Assembly (NCBI GenBank): GCA_007128275.1
Contig: SKXR01000211.1
Span: 1 to 40,534 of the forward strand
Source: Kiritimatiellia bacterium
GTDB taxonomy: Bacteria; Verrucomicrobiota; Kiritimatiellia; SLAD01
Direction: 5' to 3'
Length of the DNA: 40,534 nucleotides
Made by a program: the position numbers and the translations under genes. The notes beneath the pieces were generated by a model, which saw only the letters and a program-made list of their open reading frames with translations, was not told where the DNA came from and made no database searches. The stretch's first letter is position 1; every line of letters begins with the position of its first letter. Below are positions 25,112 through 32,571 of this stretch, piece after piece.

Positions 25112-25768
25112 ATGTTTACCGGACTCATTCAAAACAAAGGCGTAATCCGTTCGCTGCAAAAGGACGGCGGATCGGGATCACTGATCATTGAGGCGCGCGG
25201 ATGGGATCGCCCCGTGGAGGTTGGTGAGAGCATTGCCGTACAAGGTGTGTGCCTGACCGTCACCGGTCTGGACGGTAACCGTCTATCGTTCGATGTACTG
25301 GGTGAAACCTTTCGGTGCACCAATCTCGGGGAAAAGGGAGCGGGTTCGACGGTGAACTTGGAACGCGCCCTGCGAGAGGGCGCCCCGTTGGGCGGGCACA
25401 TGGTTCAAGGCCATGTCGATGGGGTAGGGTCGGTGAAGGAGATTCACGCGGTGGACCGGGATCACAGGGTGCAGATCGCATGCGACGAAGCCATCCTGCG
25501 ATATGTGGTATTCAAGGGATCGATTGCGGTGGACGGCATCAGCCTCACCGTCGCCGCAGTGGATAACGAAATGTTTGCGGTTCATATCATTCCTCATACA
25601 TGGGAGGTCACCACCTTCGGAGACATGCAGGTAGGCGATACCGTGAATCTGGAAGCCGATCCGTTGGCCAAATACGTGGAGAAGGCGCTGCTGACGCAGA
25701 CGCCCGTAACGCCCATCGACTGGGACGCGGTGCGGCGGGGCGGATACGGTGCACTGGGGGACGCGTAG
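25112..25768 (+). CDS. ribE: Riboflavin synthase alpha chain
   Basis: 218 residues. It dismutates two lumazines to riboflavin. Two lumazine-binding repeats are visible. Repeat 1 (1-97) starts M-F-T-G-L-I and has GESIAVQGVCLTV and S-F-D-V-L-G-E-T. Repeat 2 (about 98-200) starts GGHMVQGHVDGVG and has GSIAVDGISLTV and VNLEADPLAKYVEK. A short tail ends at TAG 25766-25768. It completes ribB-ribH-ribD-ribE; ribA is missing here. Confidence 0.97.
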   Translation: MFTGLIQNKGVIRSLQKDGGSGSLIIEARGWDRPVEVGESIAVQGVCLTVTGLDGNRLSFDVLGETFRCTNLGEKGAGSTVNLERALREGAPLGGHMVQGHVDGVGSVKEIHAVDRDHRVQIACDEAILRYVVFKGSIAVDGISLTVAAVDNEMFAVHIIPHTWEVTTFGDMQVGDTVNLEADPLAKYVEKALLTQTPVTPIDWDAVRRGGYGALGDA

Positions 25769-25896
25769 GACAATGGAACCGATCGCATCCGGCAAGCCGT
25801 TCGCGCGCTCGATTTGCCGTATACCCGCAGCGACGGGTACCGTCTACTCCAAGCGCGCAGGCGGATTTGATCGGATCCTGCGCCGCATAGAGTGAG

Positions 25897-25951
25897 CAGC
25901 TTGCGCGGTTGCCCTGGACTTGGAGGGTCGAGCTATGCGAGACCGGTTGGC
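25897..25951. repeat. 55-bp direct repeat, copy 1
   Basis: Identical over 55 bases to 26067-26121, 170 bases away (start to start). It begins CAGCTTGCGCGG and ends GAGACCGGTTGGC. The copies are too few and too far apart for CRISPR. The unit looks like a dispersed intergenic repeat. Confidence 0.9.
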
Positions 25952-26045
25952 GCCGTCGCGCCTATCCTCCTTCGCAGCTTGCGTCTTACCTTGGGCTTGG
26001 ATGCCGAGCCGGGTTACGGGTCCATTGGCCTTGCTTTATCTTCCG

Positions 26046-26057
26046 GCTCCGCGGAGC
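26046..26057. repeat. Short GC-rich palindrome between the 55-bp copies
   Basis: GCTCCGCGGAGC is a perfect 12-bp palindrome. It is followed by GTCGCCCTCC, and the second 55-bp copy starts at the last C of that block. The combined unit resembles a second dispersed repeat family seen from memory in related genomes. Confidence 0.5.
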
Positions 26058-26066
26058 GTCGCCCTC

Positions 26067-26121
26067 CAGCTTGCGCGGTTGCCCTGGACTTGGAGGGTCG
26101 AGCTATGCGAGACCGGTTGGC
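26067..26121. repeat. 55-bp direct repeat, copy 2
   Basis: Exact copy of 25897-25951. Flanking bases differ immediately on both sides, so the repeat boundary is sharp. Confidence 0.9.
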
Positions 26122-26294
26122 TGGCTGGATCATTGGCTGATCCTGGCCGCGAGCCTTTGACGCTCCCGGCGTCGTGTAACTCCGCCCTCCACATTTCCCC
26201 CTACGCGTAGCGGTCGGTGCGAAGGAGGACAACTTCCGTCAATGCAGAGAACGGAATGACCCTGAGAGAAATGCGGGCTGGGGCATGCCGCCGG

Positions 26295-26323
26295 TTGACT
26301 TGTTTCCGCACCGGGCCTACACT
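26295..26323 (+). promoter_or_regulatory. Sigma-70-like promoter upstream of the zinc-ribbon gene
   Basis: TTGACT (26295-26300), a 17-nt spacer and TACACT (26318-26323) place transcription start near 26330, about 29 nt before GTG 26359. It may also feed rnpB downstream, because there is no visible terminator between them. Confidence 0.65.
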
Positions 26324-26358
26324 GCGATGCAAAATATTTCCAGAGGTCAGGGGGTAAT

Positions 26359-27063
26359 GTGTCAACAAATGTTGAGAAGCTGTTGGTTATACAGGATCGG
26401 GACAGAAAAATAGGTCGGCTGGCCCGGGAGATCAACGATCTTCCCAAACGCCGCAAGATGATTGAATCGCAACTGGACGCGCACAAGAAGGCGTTGGAAG
26501 AGGCGGAAGACGCCATTCGCAAGAAGGGCCTGGAACAAAAAGAGTTGGAAGCGTTGATCGAGCAGCGCAAGGAACGCATTCAGAAATTGCGCCAGCAACA
26601 GTTTGAAGTGAAGAACAACGATGATTATCGTGCGTTCGAGCATCAAATCGAATCGATCAACAAAGAGATTCTTGAGATAGAAGAACGTGAATTGGTCTTG
26701 ATGGAAGCGGTTGAAGCCGCGAAAGCGGTTCGCGACGAAAAGATCGAAGCGCTGAAATCCGAAGAGAAGATCGTGAACGAAGAGCTGGCGCGCTTCAAGG
26801 AACGCGCGGCCAACGTTGAAAAGGAATTGATCGAACTCGAGACGAAACGCCGGGCGCTCGCCGACGACATGGATCCGGAATGGCTAGCCCGGTACGACCG
26901 CATCTTCAAGCACCACGGCGATTTTGCGCTCGTGACCGTGGAGCACAGCACCTGCGGCGGATGTCATATGAAACTCCCTCCTCAGCTCGCCCACGATGCC
27001 CGCAAGCTGGACAGCATGACCACCTGCATGTACTGCGGTCGCTTGTTGTATTTTATCCCCTGA
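26359..27063 (+). CDS. C4-type zinc-ribbon coiled-coil protein (CdsZ/zf-RING_7 family)
   Basis: 234 residues from GTG 26359 with AGGGGG 5 nt ahead. Residues ~1-175 form a long antiparallel coiled coil rich in Glu/Lys. The C-terminus has a zinc ribbon, with C199-x2-C202 and C223-x2-C226. The chlamydial relative CdsZ was described as a zinc-ribbon-domain protein; other members have unclear roles. An rnpB neighbour, as here, is a recurring arrangement. It ends 21 nt before the RNase P RNA. Confidence 0.88.
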   Translation: MSTNVEKLLVIQDRDRKIGRLAREINDLPKRRKMIESQLDAHKKALEEAEDAIRKKGLEQKELEALIEQRKERIQKLRQQQFEVKNNDDYRAFEHQIESINKEILEIEERELVLMEAVEAAKAVRDEKIEALKSEEKIVNEELARFKERAANVEKELIELETKRRALADDMDPEWLARYDRIFKHHGDFALVTVEHSTCGGCHMKLPPQLAHDARKLDSMTTCMYCGRLLYFIP

Positions 27064-27084
27064 TGTGGGATAGTGTCTGTGGCA

Positions 27085-27458
27085 GATGGGGCCGGTGCTC
27101 GGTCGCTCCGCTTCGGCGGGGAGGAAAGTCCGGACTCCACAGGGCAGGATGCTCCCGCCAATAAGGGGAGGACCCTTTGCGATATCGAAGGGGACGGAAA
27201 GTGCCACAGAAAATATACCGTCCCGACCACGCCGCAAGGCGGGTGTCGGGATAAGGGTGAAAAGGTGGTGTAAGAGACCACCGCCCCGGAGGCAACGAAG
27301 GGGGCAGGGCAAACCCCATCCGGAGCAAGATCAAATAGGGAGCTGGAAGCGGCCCGCTTCATTTCCGTTTCGGCGGAAGCAGTTCCGGGTTGATTGCATA
27401 GATAAATGACCGAATCCTCCTTTGGGGGAACAAAATCCGGCTTACAGCCGGCCCCGTC
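27085..27458 (+). ncRNA. rnpB: RNase P RNA (type A)
   Basis: P1 is formed by 27085-27095 pairing with 27448-27458 (11 bp, one G-U). Universally conserved blocks appear in order: GAGGAAAGTCCGGACTCCAC with AGGGCAGGATG, AAGTGCCACAGAAA, AAGGGTGAAAAGGTGGTGTAAGAGACCACC, GGCAAACCCC, GGAGCAAGATCAAATAGG, GATTGCATAGATAAATGACC and AAAATCCGGCTTACAG. It is the catalytic RNA that matures tRNA 5' ends. The mature ends are estimated from P1. Confidence 0.97.
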
Positions 27459-27480
27459 AGCCATTGATAGTTGTGCGCCG

Positions 27481-28404
27481 ATGAATGTATCGCCATACCG
27501 TTTCCTTCAAATCGTCCAATGGACGGTCGTGACATTGACCGTACTGGTCGCGTTGCGGTTCGGGTACGCGTATTGGCGGCTTTCCGCCGCCGCTCCGTCT
27601 GCCGCGCTTCCGAAGGACACCGTTTCCGTCCATGACTGGCCGGAGCCGGCCGCGTTCGCGTCCGGGGACTGGACGGTTGTGCAACGCCGGGGTGCTGCGA
27701 TGCCCGCCCCCATGGGGCCGCTGGGGCAGCGCTTCCGCTTGGCGGGCACGTTCTTCGCCTATCCGGGCGAGGGCGAGGCGCGCAGCGGGACGCGCCACGC
27801 CATTCTGGATGACCTTCGAGAAAGAAAACAACATCTTCTGCAGGAAGGCGACGATGTGGATACGGTCGAAGTGGTCAGCATCTTCCGTGACCGGATTGTC
27901 CTGCGCGGCCAGGCGGGGGAGGAAGAGTTGTGGTTGAGTTTCACGGGAAAGGCGTCCCCGGACGACCGTCCCGCCGCCGATGAGCGGGCTGAAACGCCGC
28001 CACTGTTTGAGGACATGCCCGCGCTCGAAACCAGCCGTTTCGGGAAACGGATCGGCGAGAATCGATGGGTCCTTCAACGCGAGGAGCTGCTGCGCTATTT
28101 CGATGAGTTGCAGGAGGACCCGGAACGGTTGACCGCCATCTTCATGGCGATGGAACCGGATTACGACGAAGAGGAAGACCGGGGCGCGGGGTATCGACTA
28201 CGAATGCTCGGGGAGGATGTGCTTTACGAGGCCGCCGGGTTCCAGGAAGGGGATATCGTGCGTATGGTCAATTCCATGCCCATGACCAGCCCGGCCCGGG
28301 CCGAGTATTTCATCAGCGAATTCCTGAACGAACGCATCAGCGCCGTCGTGTTCGATATAGAACGGAACGGCGCGGAAGAGAAGCTCATTCATCTGATCCG
28401 CTAG
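27481..28404 (+). CDS. GspC-like inner-membrane protein with C-terminal PDZ domain
   Basis: 307 residues from ATG 27481; an upstream in-frame ATG at 27406 lies inside rnpB and is rejected. One membrane segment lies at about 10-31, then a beta-rich periplasmic HR-like region (about 60-170), and a PDZ-like domain at about 235-307 with GAGYRLRMLGEDVLYEAAGFQEGDIVRMVNSMPM. This architecture matches type II secretion GspC/PulC, which links the inner-membrane platform to the secretin. Other gsp genes are not in the window, so either the system is split or this is a stand-alone PDZ protein. It starts 22 nt after rnpB. Confidence 0.65.
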   Translation: MNVSPYRFLQIVQWTVVTLTVLVALRFGYAYWRLSAAAPSAALPKDTVSVHDWPEPAAFASGDWTVVQRRGAAMPAPMGPLGQRFRLAGTFFAYPGEGEARSGTRHAILDDLRERKQHLLQEGDDVDTVEVVSIFRDRIVLRGQAGEEELWLSFTGKASPDDRPAADERAETPPLFEDMPALETSRFGKRIGENRWVLQREELLRYFDELQEDPERLTAIFMAMEPDYDEEEDRGAGYRLRMLGEDVLYEAAGFQEGDIVRMVNSMPMTSPARAEYFISEFLNERISAVVFDIERNGAEEKLIHLIR

Positions 28405-28441
28405 AGCGTGTTAAACAATACCGTAGCCGCACTTCCGCGCT

Positions 28442-28470
28442 CTCGGCTCGGCGAGACGCCTCGCCCTACC
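28442..28470. repeat. Intergenic hairpin repeat that supplies the rnr stop codon
   Basis: The hairpin is GGCGAG (28450-28455), loop ACGC, CTCGCC (28460-28465). On the minus strand it reads GGTAGGGCGAGGCG, and its TAG (28466-28468) is the rnr stop. It also sits between convergent genes and could terminate transcription weakly. Confidence 0.6.
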
Positions 28471-30721
28471 TTGCGCGCCTTGTTCTCCGCCCGGTTTTGC
28501 TCTTCTTCTGGCTGCGCGCGGGTGTCTTCTTTTTCGCGGGTTGATCCGATTTAACCGGCCGGAAATCCACGAGTTTCCGCGCTTTGTCCACCTTCACGAT
28601 CTCCACGTCCAACAGGTCCCCGATGTTCAACGTGTGCCGGGTGCGGCGGCCCACGGCACGGTTGCGGTTCTCGTTGACGACATAGTGGTCGGCACGGAGC
28701 AGCGTGAAGGGGACAAGCCCCCGTTGCAGGGTGTCCACCAGTTCCACGAGCAGCCCGCGTTGATTCATAGAGGTCACCAACGCGCGATGCGGGCCGATTT
28801 CGCCGGCTTTGAGTTTGGCGGCGTAGTACTCGATCCGCTTCAGGTGCACACTTTCCTGCTCCGCATCGGCCGCTTCCCGTTCCGTCTTCGAAACATGGGC
28901 CGCCGTACTTTCGGCCTCTTCGCGCGAGTAGGGCGGGGCGTCATTCCGCTCGATGGCCTTCAACACCCGATGGGCGATCAAATCCGCGTAGCGGCGAATG
29001 GGTGAGGTGAAATGCAGGTAGTGCGAGAAGGCGAGGCCAAAATGTTCCGCCCGTTCGGCGGAATACACGGCGCGCTTCAGATTGCGGAGCATGGCGAGAT
29101 TCACAATATGTGCGACCGGCTCGCCGGCCACGGATTCGGCGATGGCGTTCAAATCTTCGCGGGTCGCCGTCGGCGCGGAGATCCCCAAGGCGGACAGGTC
29201 CACCGCGATCCGTTCCCACTGTTCCTCGTCGGGCGGTTCGTGGATGCGGTAAATAGCCGGGAAACCTTTCTGCGCAACATGTCGAGCCACCGTCTGGTTG
29301 GCCAGCAACATGAATTCCTCGATGAGATGGTAGGCGGTGTACGAGATACGGGGGACAATGTCGGTCGGGACGCCTTGATCGTCCAGTACACAACGCACTT
29401 CCGGCATGTCGAACAGAATGGAACCGCACCGCGCGCGTTTGCGGCGCAGCATCTCAGAGAGGTGATGCATGTCCTTGAGGACGACGCCGACGGGTTTGGT
29501 GACCGCGTCACATTCACCGCTCTTGAGATAGGTCTGCACCTGGTCGTAGTTCAGGCGACTGGAGGACCGGATCAACGAGGGAAACGTCTCATACTCCAGG
29601 ACCTTGCCTTTGGGGGAGAGGGTCATCCGCACCGTGTGTGCGAACCGGTCGACGCCGGGATTGAGGCTGCATATTTCTTCCGTCAAGTGCCGCGGCAACA
29701 TGGTGATGACACGGTCCACGAGGTACACGCTATTCCCGCGTGCACGGGCTTCCTTGTCGATCGTTGATCCCGCCTGTACATAGGCCGCGACATCCGCGAT
29801 GTGCACGCTAAGCACCCAGTTCTTGTCCGCGTTCCGGGTCAGCGAAATCGCGTCATCAAAATCGCGCGCGTCTTCCGGGTCGATCGTAAAGATCAGTTCG
29901 TCGCGCAAATCTCGTCGATGCTCGCCGGCGTCCGGCGACTCCTTGCACGAGCGGATGTTGCGGGACGCTTTTTCCACCTGATCCGGGAACGATTCGTCCA
30001 AGTCGTGGCTGCGAAGCAAGCCGAGCATGTCCACCCCCGGCGCGTCCGCCGGGCCCAGGTCTTCGATCACCTTTCCGGGCAAGGGCGTGTCGGGCGTATC
30101 CCACGCCAGGAGTTCCACCACCACGCGGTGATTGTCGCGAGCCGATTGTGCAGACGCGGCGATGGATTGGACGCGAATGTTTTCCTGCACGCGTGGATTA
30201 TCCGGAATGACGTATTGGTAGTGTGGCGCCACTTTGAATACACCGGACAACTTCTTGTAGCCCCGCTCGATGACGCGAACGATTTTTCCCGCGGTCTGGT
30301 CGGTGTCGGGCTTGGACGGGCCGCCGGTCTTGCGGGCTTTTCCCCGTCGGCCGGCGTCGCGCGAGCCGGTCAGTTCCACTTGCACGCGATCGCCATGCAA
30401 GGCGACGCCCATGGCTCTGGACGGGATAAAGAGGTCCGGCTTGCCCGGCTCGTCCATGGTGACAAACCCAAAACCGTCCGCATGCACGCTCAATTCGCCC
30501 GTCACCACGTGCTGTTCGGCGGGCAGCGCCCAGCGATTCTTTCGCAGGCAGACGATTCGACCACGCTGCTCCAGGTTCTTGAGTACTATTCGCAAATCGC
30601 GCCGTTTTCCCTCTGGAATATTCAGGGCGCGGATCAGCTCATGCTGTTTCATGGGCCGATAATCCGTTCGCTGCATAAATTGGTAGAGGCGGCGTTCGAG
30701 AGATGGTATATAGTCAGACAT
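28466..30721 (-). CDS. rnr: Ribonuclease R
   Basis: 751 residues from ATG 30721. A processive 3'-5' exoribonuclease that degrades structured RNA. It has an N-terminal helix-turn-helix (HELIRALNIPEGKRRDLRIVL), then a cold-shock domain (ADGFGFV near 80). The RNB catalytic domain (about 250-590) has D-P-E-D-A-R-D-F-D-D-A, whose Asp cluster binds magnesium, and HFTSPIRRYADL. A C-terminal S1 domain (RGLLVELVDTLQRGLVPF) follows, then a basic tail (KKKTPARSQKKSKTGRRTRR). The stop codon lies in a repeat. Confidence 0.97.
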   Translation of the reverse strand: MSDYIPSLERRLYQFMQRTDYRPMKQHELIRALNIPEGKRRDLRIVLKNLEQRGRIVCLRKNRWALPAEQHVVTGELSVHADGFGFVTMDEPGKPDLFIPSRAMGVALHGDRVQVELTGSRDAGRRGKARKTGGPSKPDTDQTAGKIVRVIERGYKKLSGVFKVAPHYQYVIPDNPRVQENIRVQSIAASAQSARDNHRVVVELLAWDTPDTPLPGKVIEDLGPADAPGVDMLGLLRSHDLDESFPDQVEKASRNIRSCKESPDAGEHRRDLRDELIFTIDPEDARDFDDAISLTRNADKNWVLSVHIADVAAYVQAGSTIDKEARARGNSVYLVDRVITMLPRHLTEEICSLNPGVDRFAHTVRMTLSPKGKVLEYETFPSLIRSSSRLNYDQVQTYLKSGECDAVTKPVGVVLKDMHHLSEMLRRKRARCGSILFDMPEVRCVLDDQGVPTDIVPRISYTAYHLIEEFMLLANQTVARHVAQKGFPAIYRIHEPPDEEQWERIAVDLSALGISAPTATREDLNAIAESVAGEPVAHIVNLAMLRNLKRAVYSAERAEHFGLAFSHYLHFTSPIRRYADLIAHRVLKAIERNDAPPYSREEAESTAAHVSKTEREAADAEQESVHLKRIEYYAAKLKAGEIGPHRALVTSMNQRGLLVELVDTLQRGLVPFTLLRADHYVVNENRNRAVGRRTRHTLNIGDLLDVEIVKVDKARKLVDFRPVKSDQPAKKKTPARSQKKSKTGRRTRRAR

Positions 30722-30769
30722 ACGGTGTAGTATACGGATTGAGGCGCACATTACCAGCAGAGGATGGGG

Positions 30770-32221
30770 ATGAAGATAGTCTTTGCGATCAGCGAAATAA
30801 CGCCTTACGCATCCACGGGCGGATTGGCTGATGTGGGTGCGGCGCTTCCTGTGGCCTTGGAGCAGCAGGGCGTGGAGGTGATCCGGATCATGCCCATGTA
30901 TCGTCGCCTACTGGAAGGGGATTCGCTGAAAACGGATACCGGCCTGCGCCTGAACGTGCCCGTGGGTTTGCGCACCTTGCAGGCCGAGGTCTGGCAGTCC
31001 GGGGATCCCGGGCCGGTGACCTATTTCATCAGAAAAGACGAATTTTTTGATCGGCGTGAACTCTATAGCCTTCCGGAACGCGATTACGACGACAACTTCG
31101 AACGTTTCGTTTTCTTTCAGAAGGCCGTGGTGGCATTGATGGATGCGCTCACAGTGCGCGCCGATATCGTACATGCCAACGACTGGGAGACCGGGCTCAT
31201 CCCGTACTTTCTGGATTACGGGATCCAGGGAATGGGGCGGGGGAGGAAGGAGAAGGTGGTGTACACCATTCATAACCTGGCATACCAGGGGATCTTTCCG
31301 GACAGTGAATTCCCGTACAGCAACCTTCCGTACTCCTGCTTTGCGCTGGATGAACTCGAATTCTACGGAAACATCAATTCCATGAAAGGCGGCATTGTTC
31401 GCGCCGACAAACTGACCACGGTCAGTAAGCGCTATGCGAGCGAGATCCTGACGCCGGAATTCGGGTGCGGACTGGAAGGCGTGTTGGGCGACGCAGAAGG
31501 CAAGTTGCACGGCATTGTCAATGGTGTGGACTATACGACCTGGGATCCATCGACGGACATCCTGATTGCGGCGCCGTACTCCCCGGAAAACCTTTCAGGA
31601 AAAAAGACTTGCCAAAAAGCGCTCCTCGAACGGTTCGAGCTCAAGGCGCCGCAGGCGAATAAGCGCGTGCCGGTCATTGGGATGGTCTCTCGTTTGGTGG
31701 ATCAAAAGGGCATGGATCTACTCGCCGAAGCCATGGACCGGATTATGGAGGAAGAGGTCTACTTTGTATTGCTGGGGTCGGGCCAGGAAGAATATCAGGC
31801 TATATGTCAACACTGGGCCAAGAAATGGCCGGAACGATTCGGCGTATACATCGGCTATCATAATGGTTTGGCGCATCAGATCGAGGCCGGGGCCGACATC
31901 TTCATGATGCCATCCCGATTTGAGCCCTGCGGCTTGAATCAGCTATACAGCCTTCGATACGGAACGATCCCGCTGGTCCATGCAACCGGCGGACTGGATG
32001 ACACCATTGAGAACATTTCGGAAGACGCCGTCGCCGGAAACGGATTCAAGTTCGAGGAATACACCGTGCAAGCCTTGTTGGGAACGCTGCAAAAGGCCTT
32101 GTTCATCTATCAAGACCAGGCGAAATGGCTGGCCATCCAGAAGCGGGCCATGAAAGAGGAATTTTCGTGGGACCGTTCAGCGAAGGAATACATCGCGCTG
32201 TACGAAGAGCTGCTCAGCTAA
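30770..32221 (+). CDS. glgA: Glycogen synthase (ADP-glucose type, GT5)
   Basis: 483 residues from ATG 30770; AGAGG sits 6 nt ahead, which favours this over ATG 30764. It adds glucose from ADP-glucose to glycogen. The N-terminal GT5 domain has S-T-G-G-L-A-D-V. The usual lysine of K-x-G-G at position 15 is Ser15 here. H-A-N-D-W-E-T-G-L is the acceptor-side motif. The C-terminal domain has GMVSRLVDQKG, M-M-P-S-R-F-E-P-C-G-L-N-Q and R-Y-G-T-I-P-L-V. It is divergent from rnr, with under 50 bases between starts. Confidence 0.94.
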   Translation: MKIVFAISEITPYASTGGLADVGAALPVALEQQGVEVIRIMPMYRRLLEGDSLKTDTGLRLNVPVGLRTLQAEVWQSGDPGPVTYFIRKDEFFDRRELYSLPERDYDDNFERFVFFQKAVVALMDALTVRADIVHANDWETGLIPYFLDYGIQGMGRGRKEKVVYTIHNLAYQGIFPDSEFPYSNLPYSCFALDELEFYGNINSMKGGIVRADKLTTVSKRYASEILTPEFGCGLEGVLGDAEGKLHGIVNGVDYTTWDPSTDILIAAPYSPENLSGKKTCQKALLERFELKAPQANKRVPVIGMVSRLVDQKGMDLLAEAMDRIMEEEVYFVLLGSGQEEYQAICQHWAKKWPERFGVYIGYHNGLAHQIEAGADIFMMPSRFEPCGLNQLYSLRYGTIPLVHATGGLDDTIENISEDAVAGNGFKFEEYTVQALLGTLQKALFIYQDQAKWLAIQKRAMKEEFSWDRSAKEYIALYEELLS

Positions 32222-32258
32222 GAGCCCGTTGAAAAACGCTCCTCGGGCATGCCATCCA

Positions 32259-32319
32259 CCGCCTCACGGCGGCCGCTACGAAGGAATAGGCAACGTAGCC
32301 GCGCCCGTGAGGGCGTGGA
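32259..32319. repeat. Compound hairpin repeat downstream of glgA
   Basis: CCGCC/GGCGG (32259-32263, 32268-32272) is followed by CTACG (32276-32280) pairing with CGTAG (32294-32298), then CGCCC/GGGCG (32302-32306, 32311-32315). Three stacked short stems in 60 bases look like a dispersed intergenic repeat rather than a standard terminator; no T-run follows. Confidence 0.5.
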
Positions 32320-32509
32320 ACTGTTCAGATATCCATCCAAAAGGCGGAATCCCAAGGCATATTAGTAGACATAAGATATATTATGCGACGTTGCTATAGT
32401 TCTGTTTGTGAGCCGGATCGTTTCGTTTGAATGGCTATGTGATGTTGTTTGACGCGGACTTTAGGCAGGCTCGTTGAAGAAGGAATGAATGGTCTGCTTT
32501 CGGCGCAAA

Positions 32510-32532
32510 GACACAGGCAAGATGCCTGTGTC
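32510..32532. repeat. Perfect 10-bp hairpin repeat upstream of the lepB 3' end
   Basis: GACACAGGCA (32510-32519) pairs perfectly with TGCCTGTGTC (32523-32532) around AGA. It belongs to a type of CAGG-x-CCTG hairpin I associate with related genomes. With CACCCTTTG after it, it may also act as a weak terminator for glgA. Confidence 0.6.
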
Positions 32533-32571
32533 ACCCTTTGTGAACGCCCGGTTGCCTTCTTCGGCGGGCTG

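Larger units (their letters stand above)
25769..26358. other. 590-base intergenic region with repeats and a promoter
   Basis: No gene is firmly supported. In frame with ribE, beyond its TAG, the reading continues 33 sense codons to TGA 25868. A second small frame from ATG 25773 runs 40 codons; neither has recognisable homology. From about 25897 the DNA is dominated by a 55-bp direct repeat and GC-rich palindromes. The last ~60 bases hold a promoter for the zinc-ribbon gene. Confidence 0.5.
32222..32571. other. 350-base intergenic region with two repeat families
   Basis: It contains the compound hairpin at 32259-32319 and the 10-bp hairpin at 32510-32532, separated by an AT-richer stretch (32360-32400) in which I see no gene or clear promoter. 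It separates convergent glgA and lepB, so the hairpins are the only candidate terminators. Confidence 0.5.

Noticed and set aside
25897..26121. CRISPR array
   Set aside because: Only two copies of a 55-bp unit with a 115-base interval, and no third repeat or cas gene.
27406..27480. Upstream start for the GspC-like gene
   Set aside because: It lies inside the RNase P RNA, including its P1 helix; ATG 27481 gives a normal N-terminus with a membrane segment.
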